Shown: in pieces, positions 1 to 4,390 of the stretch
How the letters are laid out: the number at the start of each line of letters is the position of its first letter
How positions within the stretch are numbered: position 1 is the stretch's first letter
NCBI GenBank assembly: GCA_947365485.1
Contig: CANAXK010000073.1
Location: forward strand, 1-8,089
From: an uncultured bacterium
GTDB taxonomy: Bacteria; Cyanobacteriota; Vampirovibrionia; Gastranaerophilales; Gastranaerophilaceae
Reading direction: 5' to 3'
Length of the DNA: 8,089 nucleotides
Program-made: the position numbers and the translations under genes
The notes under the pieces: model-generated
The model's database searches: none
What the model was told of the DNA's origin: nothing
The model's input: only the letters and a program-made list of their open reading frames with translations

Positions 1-137
1 GCACCCAATAGCGAACTAATAAATGCATATAAAAGGTTAAGTATAAATGAATTTATATCGTGCTCTAGGAAAAATACTGAAACTATAACAATAAATAAGA
101 TAATAATTGCTAATATAATTAATAATCTGTCCTTCAT
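1..137 (-). CDS. Partial small membrane protein, N-terminus only
   Basis: An open frame begins at the ATG whose first base is 137 and runs off the left edge of the window without a stop, giving 45 visible residues. The start MKDR is followed by a very hydrophobic stretch of about 20 residues (roughly 5-25, rich in Leu, Ile, Val and Phe), a short polar EHDIN segment, then a second hydrophobic stretch. This is a charged N-terminus plus a membrane anchor, with at least one more membrane segment likely. No Shine-Dalgarno is obvious, but a perfect TATAAT sits seven bases upstream of the ATG. The gene follows ssrA in the same direction, separated by the ssrA terminator, so it probably has its own promoter. 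The family is not recognisable. Because the frame is short and AT-rich, a chance ORF is possible. Confidence 0.5.
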   Translation of the reverse strand, partial: MKDRLLIILAIIILFIVIVSVFFLEHDINSFILNLLYAFISSLLG

Positions 138-144
138 GCTTACT

Positions 145-150
145 ATTATA
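145..150 (-). promoter_or_regulatory. Putative -10 box very close to the start codon
   Basis: The minus strand reads TATAAT here, with seven bases between it and the ATG at 137. No convincing -35 hexamer is seen at the right distance in the surrounding A/T-rich sequence. If used, transcription would begin at or next to the start codon, giving a leaderless mRNA. The sequence is so AT-rich that a chance match is quite possible. Confidence 0.3.
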
Positions 151-161
151 TATAAAAATTA

Positions 162-185
162 AAATAAAAAGGACTCTTTTTATTT
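162..185. repeat. 10-bp A/T-rich inverted repeat
   Basis: The arms at 162-171 (AAATAAAAAG) and 176-185 (CTTTTTATTT) are perfectly complementary around the loop GACT. The stem is almost all A-T pairs, so it is weak as a terminator. It may be a secondary transcription stop behind ssrA or a protein-binding palindrome in front of the membrane-protein gene. A second inverted repeat, TTAAAGAG at 229-236 with CTCTTTAA at 247-254, lies between this one and the ssrA terminator. Nothing else in 138-287 looks coding. Confidence 0.35.
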
Positions 186-287
186 GCTCAAAGAGAATTT
201 GGGGTTAATAAAAGAAATAATCTCGATTTTAAAGAGGTAGTAGATTCTCTTTAATCGGCAAAAGCCCACGTTGTGCGGGAAAATTGC

Positions 288-316
288 ATTAAAAGAGAGC
301 GCAATGGCGCTCTCTA
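288..316 (-). terminator. Rho-independent terminator of ssrA
   Basis: On the minus strand a perfect 9-bp stem (AGAGAGCGC with GCGCTCTCT, arms 307-315 and 294-302) encloses the four-base loop CATT and is followed by a short T run. It begins 12 bases after the predicted 3' end of tmRNA, as expected for the ssrA terminator. The GC-rich core stands out from the AT-rich surroundings. The T run is short, ending in TTT then AATGC. Confidence 0.85.
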
Positions 317-327
317 CTTGTTAAATC

Positions 328-720
328 TGGAGATGGCGGGAGTCGAACCCGCGTCCATTGTGGATAAAAACTGACGTCTACGAGTGTAGTGAATTATTTG
401 CTCGGATTAATATGGGAATTCACATAACCTGAATTAATCCAGAGACTTTTTACGGAAGCCTAACCTTTGATGGAAAATCTTGATGTGCATACCATCATTT
501 GCACACTGCATCTTGCATAATCTCGACTAACTTAACGGCAAGATGGTCAAGCTAGAAGGGCTAAACTGCTAGAATTAAGCAGCGAGTCTTTGTGCTCTGA
601 AATCAGCCATTGAAACAACTTTATTGTCGTTTAATTTAGTTTGCTCGTTGATAAGCGAGAACAGCGCTCGCACCCGCAATCCGGATCTACCAATCACAGC
701 GTCAAAACCAGTACATCCCC
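328..720 (-). ncRNA. ssrA: Transfer-messenger RNA (tmRNA), one-piece form
   Basis: tmRNA rescues stalled ribosomes with SmpB and tags the unfinished protein for proteolysis. The 5' end GGGGATG (714-720) pairs with CATCTCC (329-335), giving the tRNA-like acceptor stem with discriminator A at 328. The T-arm is clear at 336-352: a GCGGG/CCCGC stem around TTCGACT. The conserved 5' block CTGGTTTTGACG follows the acceptor strand. The tag frame ends at the TAA 575-577 and reads NDNKVVSMADFRAQRLAA, closing with the LAA degron typical of ssrA tags. Long-range pairings fit the P2 and pseudoknot regions: 667-672 with 379-384, 538-545 with 509-516, and 433-440 with 404-411. No CCA is encoded, so it must be added after transcription. 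The exact resume codon is uncertain. Length is about 393 nt. The 5' boundary is complicated by an exact second copy of the first 25 bases at 853-877. Confidence 0.94.
575..634 (-). other. tmRNA proteolysis-tag reading frame
   Basis: Read on the minus strand, this frame encodes LNDNKVVSMADFRAQRLAA followed by TAA. By alignment with the GCA-AAC-GAC layout of E. coli tmRNA, the resume codon would be TTA at 632-634 or AAC at 629-631. The GCA at 646 upstream is in another frame and would meet a stop two codons later, so it cannot start this tag. The tag is somewhat longer (18-19 residues) than the 10-16 usual for many bacteria. The LAA ending supports the frame; the start is inferred. Confidence 0.75.
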
Positions 721-721
721 G
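697..721. repeat. 25-bp direct repeat, copy 1 (true tmRNA 5' end)
   Basis: This 25-base block is identical to 853-877. On the minus strand it contains the first bases of tmRNA: the acceptor strand GGGGATG and the CTGGTTTTGACG block. This copy is continuous with the rest of tmRNA, so it is taken as the working 5' end. The two copies are offset by 156 bases. Confidence 0.95.
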
Positions 722-766
722 TGTATTGTTGTTAAAGATGTTGACGGCTCCGCTCCGAAAACCTGC

Positions 767-788
767 TCGTATCGCTCACGCAACACGA
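767..788 (-). other. 9-bp RNA hairpin with GUGA tetraloop
   Basis: On the minus strand TCGTGTTGC pairs over its full length with GCGATACGA (two G-U pairs) around the loop GTGA, which fits the stable GNRA class. The G-U pairs and GNRA loop exist only in the minus-strand RNA, the same direction as ssrA. Confidence 0.6.
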
Positions 789-810
789 CCCGTTTTCTGC
801 GCTCCACCTC

Positions 811-826
811 ACGCACTCACGTGCGT
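811..826 (-). other. 6-bp RNA hairpin with GUGA tetraloop
   Basis: The minus strand reads ACGCAC, GTGA, GTGCGT: a perfect 6-bp stem with the same GTGA loop as the hairpin at 767-788. Two stems with an identical GNRA loop in one 131-base block suggest selection on the RNA. Confidence 0.6.
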
Positions 827-852
827 TCGGCTTGCCCATTGCCCTCGCCGGG

Positions 853-877
853 CAGCGTCAAAACCAGTACATCCCCG
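853..877. repeat. 25-bp direct repeat, copy 2 (duplicate tmRNA 5' end)
   Basis: Exact copy of 697-721. It sits between the insertion and the likely ssrA promoter, about 26 bases after the predicted transcription start. That is where one would expect the tmRNA 5' end if the insertion were absent. It therefore looks like the left-over half of a duplicated target site, or an attL/attR pair. Confidence 0.95.
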
Positions 878-908
878 CATATTTCATCTTTTCAATGTTC
901 GTAAAAAC

Positions 909-937
909 AGTATAAGCTATATTTGAAGCTTTTTCAA
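909..937 (-). promoter_or_regulatory. Putative sigma70-type promoter of ssrA
   Basis: On the minus strand TTGAAA (932-937) is followed, after exactly 17 bases, by TATACT (909-914). Each matches five of six consensus bases. Transcription would start near 902. The -35 box overlaps the stop codon of the uracil-DNA glycosylase gene (934-936). No terminator is seen between that gene and ssrA, so read-through from the upstream operon could also contribute. Confidence 0.7.
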
Positions 938-1521
938 CCCTCAATTAATTCTTTAATCTTTTTCAAATCCTTTAACATCAAATCTCTCGGGCTGCCCTCC
1001 TCAAGAGAATGCTGTCTTAGAAGGTATGACGGGTGAAAAATCGGGATACATTTTCTCTTCTTTCCGCCAATTTCAAGCTCCAAAACATCTCCTCTGATTT
1101 TAGAAATAGCGAGTTTTTCTGGATAAAACGATTTCAAAGCAGTAGCTCCGCAAAAAATCATCACAGAAGGATTTATTATCTCTATTTGCTTCAAAAGATA
1201 TTCTTCGCACGATTTTTTTTCAGCATCAGTCGGAACACGGTTTTCTGGAGGCCTGCATTTTACAGTATTTATAACGTACAAGTCTTCAGAGCGCGAGATT
1301 CCGGCCTTTTCCAGATATTCATTCAGAAGTTTACCGGCTCTTCCGACAAAAGGTGTTCCTGTCGCATCTTCATTAGCGCCAGGAGCTTCTCCAATAAGGA
1401 TTACTTTTGCTGTTTTTGGATTCCCGTCTGAAAAAACAATATTCGTACGGGTTTTGCCAAGTTCACATTTCTGGCAGTCTAAACAGGTCTCTCTTAATTC
1501 TTCCAGCTTCTTCTTTTTCAT
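934..1521 (-). CDS. Family 4 uracil-DNA glycosylase (4Fe-4S type)
   Basis: Predicted to cut uracil out of DNA at the first step of base-excision repair, in the cytoplasm. The 195-residue protein has the family 4 hallmarks. Four cysteines suit a [4Fe-4S] cluster: C16 and C19 (CxxC), C89 in KCRPP, and C105. The active-site motif GEAPGANED is at 44-52, and HPSYLLR, the second catalytic/DNA-binding motif, is at 163-169. GTPFVGRAGKLL (55-66) is also typical. Length fits the family. The start is supported by GAGAGG (1530-1535) eight bases upstream. Its ATG overlaps by one base the TAA of the flavin reductase-rubredoxin gene (TAATG), so the two are probably translationally coupled. It is the last gene of the rsmA cluster. 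Related proteins are sometimes annotated as phage polymerase-related; the cysteine set and motifs favour the glycosylase. Confidence 0.93.
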   Translation of the reverse strand: MKKKKLEELRETCLDCQKCELGKTRTNIVFSDGNPKTAKVILIGEAPGANEDATGTPFVGRAGKLLNEYLEKAGISRSEDLYVINTVKCRPPENRVPTDAEKKSCEEYLLKQIEIINPSVMIFCGATALKSFYPEKLAISKIRGDVLELEIGGKKRKCIPIFHPSYLLRQHSLEEGSPRDLMLKDLKKIKELIEG

Positions 1522-2126
1522 TAAACTATCCTCTCAAAATCAACTGCGCCATGTTTGCAGATTGGGCAAATATAATCTGGCGGCAAAACCTCGTTTTCAT
1601 AAATAAATCCGCAAATCTTGCAGCGCCAGCCCTTTTTGTTAGTCTGTTCCGGCTTCGGCTTGATATTCTTCTGATAAAAATCATAAGTCACTGTTGGCAC
1701 GTCATTCAAAACTTCTGCTTCAACAAGCTGAGCAATAAAGAGAACATGTGTGCCCAAATCGATTTCCTGCTGAACATAAGCTGACATATAGGAATTGGTG
1801 TTTTGAGTTATGTACAAAACTCCGTTCGGGGTTCTTTTTGTCTCATAGAAATCTGCAAACTTGTCAGAATCTCTTCCGGAATGGTATCCGAAATGTTCAA
1901 AAACATCAAACTTAGCCGATTCAGAAAGCACAGAGAGATTAAATTTTCGGGTCTTTTGCACCATCCCGCATGTGTAATTTCGCTTATTAACAGCGATTGC
2001 AATCTGGCAGGGGTCAGATGTTACCTGCATCACAGTATTTATGATACATCCGTTGTCTTTATAACCGTCGTTAGCGGTTAAAACATACAAGCCGTAGCCG
2101 ATTTTGAATAAAGCTCTAGTGTCCAT
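1521..2126 (-). CDS. Flavin reductase domain protein fused to a C-terminal rubredoxin
   Basis: The 201-residue protein begins with an FMN-binding flavin reductase-like (split-barrel) domain, roughly residues 1-155. LYVLTAND, NTVMQVTSDP and a long run to FYQKNIKP are typical. After a Lys/Pro linker comes a short rubredoxin-like domain from about 165 to the end, with C169-x2-C172 and C187-x2-C190 to bind one iron. This layout matches the high-molecular-weight rubredoxin (Hrb) of acetogens such as Moorella, which passes electrons from NAD(P)H to a flavodiiron protein for O2 or NO reduction. That partner is not in this window, so the role is inferred. The iron domain is compact, with 14 residues between the CxxC pairs, resembling the rubredoxin end of rubrerythrin more than a free rubredoxin. 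A near-ideal Shine-Dalgarno GGGAGGTG (2131-2138) precedes the ATG. It starts 24 bases after rsmA and overlaps the glycosylase gene. Confidence 0.9.
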   Translation of the reverse strand: MDTRALFKIGYGLYVLTANDGYKDNGCIINTVMQVTSDPCQIAIAVNKRNYTCGMVQKTRKFNLSVLSESAKFDVFEHFGYHSGRDSDKFADFYETKRTPNGVLYITQNTNSYMSAYVQQEIDLGTHVLFIAQLVEAEVLNDVPTVTYDFYQKNIKPKPEQTNKKGWRCKICGFIYENEVLPPDYICPICKHGAVDFERIV

Positions 2127-2150
2127 AATTCACCTCCCTGTTTACCCCTT

Positions 2151-2990
2151 CTATTTACCCCTCAATAATTCAGACAACTCTCCAAACTGCTCAATCGAAA
2201 GCTTTTCCCCACGGATATTTTCATCAAACCCGAGCTTTGCAATCGCATCAGCAACCTTCTGCCTATCAAACCCGGAACCTGTGAGACAATTTTTCAGAGT
2301 CTTTCTTCTCTGTGAAAATGCAGCCTTGATTGTGCGCCTAAAATGAGCATAATCACTAAGCCTAAGCAAAGGCTCTTTTCTAACCTTCAAAGAAACAAGC
2401 GCGGAGTTAACCTTTGGCGCAGGGTAGAAAGACTTTCTGCCAACCAGCCTTATAATCTCGCAATCTGCCCAGAATTGGGAGAGAATTGTCAAAAGTCCGT
2501 ACTGCTTTGACGGGCTTGCCGGAGTTGCTACGATTCTGCGCGCAACTTCTTCCTGAACCATAAGTATTATGTCTTTAATCTTGGCACGGTTTTGGTTCTC
2601 CAAATCATCTATTTCGCCAAGAAGATGCGCTATAATCGGAGACGTGATGTAATAAGGTATGTTTGCAACAACTTTTACGTTCTCACCGGTTAATCCCGAA
2701 ATATCGGTCTTCAAAATATCGTTATGTATAAGCTCCAGATTATCGCACTCGAGTTTTTGAAGCTCCTTTATTGCTTCTTCATCCAGCTCGACTGCTATGA
2801 CTTTTTTTGCAAGCTTAACCAGCTGTTCTGTGACGAACCCGACCCCCGGGCCGATTTCAAGCACAACATCATCTTTTGTAATTCCTGCAAAATCAATGAT
2901 GTCACCAATAACTTCCGGATTCACCAGAAAATTTTGTCCCAGCCTTTTTTTTGTTCTAAAGAACTTTGCTCTTTGTAAATAATCCACCAT
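2151..2990 (-). CDS. rsmA: 16S rRNA (adenine-N6,N6)-dimethyltransferase
   Basis: RsmA (KsgA) dimethylates two adjacent adenines in the 3'-terminal hairpin of 16S rRNA (A1518/A1519 in E. coli numbering) using S-adenosylmethionine, a late small-subunit assembly step. The 279-residue length is normal. Motifs in order: LGQNFL at 17-22, the SAM-binding EIGPGVGF at 45-52, the ribose-binding acidic residue in AVELD (E68), and the catalytic NIPYYIT at 110-116 in the position of the family's NLPY motif. The C-terminal helical region holds a typical QRRKTLKNCL stretch. It is the first gene of the minus-strand cluster. No Shine-Dalgarno is visible before the ATG at 2990, whereas -10-like boxes lie a few bases upstream, so the message may be leaderless. 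Confidence 0.97.
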   Translation of the reverse strand: MVDYLQRAKFFRTKKRLGQNFLVNPEVIGDIIDFAGITKDDVVLEIGPGVGFVTEQLVKLAKKVIAVELDEEAIKELQKLECDNLELIHNDILKTDISGLTGENVKVVANIPYYITSPIIAHLLGEIDDLENQNRAKIKDIILMVQEEVARRIVATPASPSKQYGLLTILSQFWADCEIIRLVGRKSFYPAPKVNSALVSLKVRKEPLLRLSDYAHFRRTIKAAFSQRRKTLKNCLTGSGFDRQKVADAIAKLGFDENIRGEKLSIEQFGELSELLRGK

Positions 2991-2994
2991 GGTA

Positions 2995-3024
2995 TTTATA
3001 ATAGTACAAACAGGGAAATGTTAA
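2995..3024 (-). promoter_or_regulatory. Putative rsmA promoter abutting the start codon
   Basis: On the minus strand TTAACA (3019-3024) is followed after 18 bases by TATAAA (2995-3000). An overlapping TATTAT lies at 2998-3003 with a 15-base spacer. Either would place transcription initiation within a base or two of the ATG at 2990, leaving no room for a ribosome-binding site. The promoter would drive the rsmA, flavin reductase-rubredoxin and glycosylase cluster. Confidence 0.5.
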
Positions 3025-3070
3025 AACTTTATTCTTCTTCTAAAATTATATTACTATCACTTGTTTAATA

Positions 3071-3087
3071 TATAATTGTAAGAGGAG
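3071..3087 (+). promoter_or_regulatory. Putative -10 box and Shine-Dalgarno of the gshA-like gene
   Basis: TATAAT at 3071-3076 is followed by AGAGGAG at 3081-3087. A GTG start lies seven bases after that, which decides the start at 3094. The -35 region is weak. The close -10 box implies a very short 5' leader that just contains the ribosome-binding site, or else a promoter further upstream. It lies back to back with the rsmA promoter in a 103-base gap. Confidence 0.5.
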
Positions 3088-3093
3088 AATATC

Positions 3094-4353
3094 GTGAGTT
3101 ATTGTGAAACAAAACCTGAAGAACGTTTAGAGTACAACCAGCTGCTTGAAGAATTTATACTCGGCTGCAAAACAACCAGAAAAATCGGGCTCGAGTATGA
3201 AAGGATTCCACTTCTTAAAGTGACAAATCAGGTTGCACCATACGGCGGAGAATACGGGATATGCGAAGCCTTGAGAGAAATCGCAAAATCTGACAACTGG
3301 GATTATATTCTGGACGATGTAAATATTATCGGACTCAAAAAACTACATGACACAATAACCCTTGAACCGGGCTGCCAGATTGAACTAAGCCTTGAGCCAC
3401 AGGAATTTATCAGAGACCTAAAAAAAAGAGTCGAGGAAATCGACAGCGTGATGCTTCCGCTTCTGGATGAGTTCGGGATAAAACTTATTAACAAAGGCGT
3501 TTCACCAACCACGACTTACAAAAACATAAAACTTCTGCCCAAGAGAAGATATGCCCTGATGGCAAACTACCTCTGGGGAATCCTCTCTGACGTAATGATG
3601 AGAGAAACAGCGGGGATTCAGGTTGGGATAGACTACAAATCAGAAGAAGACGCGATGAGAAAATTCCGTGTCGCAAACCTCATGATGCCGTTTACAACAG
3701 CAATGTACGCTAATTCCAAAATCAGAGGCGGGGTTGATACAGGCTACAAATCCTTTAGAGCACTTGCATGGCTAAACACCGATAACGAACGCTGCGGGTT
3801 TGCAACAAAGTTTAACGACGGAATGGGTTTCAAAGACTACGTTAACACACTTCTTGAAACACCTATGATTTTTATCAACAGAGAAGGCCACACTGTTAGC
3901 CTCAACGGCAGACTGACTTTCAAACAGTTTATGGAAAAAGGCCATGAAGGATTCAACGCAACAATCGAAGACTGGCAGCTTCATTCTAATCTTTATTTCC
4001 CTGAAGTCCGATTGAGAAACTTTATTGAAATCAGGAACCACGACTGCGTCGGAGACGGGCTTGAATACTCAATACCGGCACTTTATAAGGGAATCATGTA
4101 CACACCTTCTGCTCTTGAGGAGGTTGAAGCAATGCTATGCAAGTATTCGTTCAACGAGATTAACGAACTAAGGTACAATGTTGCGCGCTCTGCAATCAAT
4201 GCAAAAATAAGAAAAACAACGATTTCTTCTATATGCAAAGAGCTTGTGGAAATCGCTTACTACTCACTCAAAAACCAGTGCGAGGATGAGGAAAAATTCC
4301 TTGAGCCTGTGATGGGATTGCTAAAGAAAAACAAGGTTCCGTGCGATCTTTAA
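3094..4353 (+). CDS. gshA: Glutamate-cysteine ligase, plant/cyanobacterial type (GCS2 family)
   Basis: Predicted to join glutamate and cysteine with ATP to give gamma-glutamylcysteine, the first step of glutathione synthesis. The 419-residue protein carries the family's landmarks. KIGLEYERIPL at 30-40 is the acidic metal/ATP-site entry motif. TLEPGCQIELSLEP at 89-102 matches the conserved LEPGGQ-E-S strand. AMYANS (203-208) is followed by GYKSFRALAW, and DWQLHSNLYFPEVRLRNFIEIRNHD spans about 293-317, where plant and proteobacterial enzymes have FPEVRLK-YLE-R. It starts with GTG, supported by AGAGGAG. It is divergent from rsmA and convergent with the autotransporter gene. No glutathione synthetase (gshB) is in the window, so the product could be gamma-glutamylcysteine itself or glutathione made elsewhere. 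Related GCS2 enzymes make other gamma-glutamyl amides, so substrate identity is less sure than the family. Confidence 0.88.
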   Translation: MSYCETKPEERLEYNQLLEEFILGCKTTRKIGLEYERIPLLKVTNQVAPYGGEYGICEALREIAKSDNWDYILDDVNIIGLKKLHDTITLEPGCQIELSLEPQEFIRDLKKRVEEIDSVMLPLLDEFGIKLINKGVSPTTTYKNIKLLPKRRYALMANYLWGILSDVMMRETAGIQVGIDYKSEEDAMRKFRVANLMMPFTTAMYANSKIRGGVDTGYKSFRALAWLNTDNERCGFATKFNDGMGFKDYVNTLLETPMIFINREGHTVSLNGRLTFKQFMEKGHEGFNATIEDWQLHSNLYFPEVRLRNFIEIRNHDCVGDGLEYSIPALYKGIMYTPSALEEVEAMLCKYSFNEINELRYNVARSAINAKIRKTTISSICKELVEIAYYSLKNQCEDEEKFLEPVMGLLKKNKVPCDL

Positions 4354-4363
4354 TATAGATAAG

Positions 4364-4390
4364 TCGGGAAAGGCTAATCGCCTTTCCCGA
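4364..4390. terminator. Bidirectional hairpin between convergent gshA and autotransporter genes
   Basis: TCGGGAAAGGC (4364-4374) and GCCTTTCCCGA (4380-4390) form a perfect 11-bp stem with a 5-base loop. It starts 11 bases after the gshA stop. On the minus strand the stem overlaps the last codons of the autotransporter gene, and its stop codon TAG (4374-4376) lies in the loop and stem edge. No long T run follows on either side, so it is a strong hairpin but not a textbook terminator. Its position between convergent genes supports the role. Confidence 0.7.

Larger units (their letters stand above)
722..852 (-). other. 131-bp GC-rich structured insertion between two tmRNA 5'-end copies
   Basis: This block lies between the 25-bp direct repeats. 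It has 76 G/C of 131 (58%, and about 63% over 741-852), while its neighbours are AT-rich. On the minus strand it can form a 6-bp hairpin (ACGCAC/GTGCGT, 811-826) and a 9-bp hairpin (767-788, allowing G-U pairs), both closed by the GNRA-type loop GTGA. The second is flanked by a 6-bp GAAAAC/GTTTTC stem (757-762 with 792-797). A further GCCC/GGGC hairpin is possible near 842-855. The only minus frame of note starts at the ATG in 838-840 and gives about 35 residues with no recognisable domain, so it is probably non-coding. It would be transcribed as part of the tmRNA precursor. It could be an integrated non-autonomous element, a remnant of one, or a dispersed structured repeat. No transposase or integrase is present. 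Confidence 0.6.

Noticed and set aside
261..282. CCCGC/GTGGG hairpin followed by CTTTT on the minus strand as a second terminator
   Set aside because: Only five pairs including one G-U, and the strong terminator at 288-316 already lies upstream of it; a back-up role cannot be excluded.
328..720. Two-piece (circularly permuted) tmRNA
   Set aside because: The acceptor 5' strand, tag frame and T-arm occur in the normal linear order in one transcript, so the duplicated 5' end does not indicate permutation.
738..840. A 35-codon minus-strand frame starting at an ATG inside the insert
   Set aside because: Its codons coincide with the strong hairpins, no domain or Shine-Dalgarno is visible, and such a length is expected by chance in GC-rich DNA.
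722..852. CRISPR array or tandem repeat
   Set aside because: Only two copies of the 25-mer exist, and they match the functional tmRNA 5' sequence; there is no further periodic repeat.
624..926. Two overlapping plus-strand ORFs (100 and 87 codons) across the ssrA 5' region
   Set aside because: They lie antisense to tmRNA and its insert, share bases in different frames, have no ribosome-binding site, and their repeated residues simply reflect the 25-bp DNA repeat.
3303..4041. Minus-strand ORFs of 62-89 codons inside gshA
   Set aside because: They are antisense shadows of a well-supported gene with clear family motifs.
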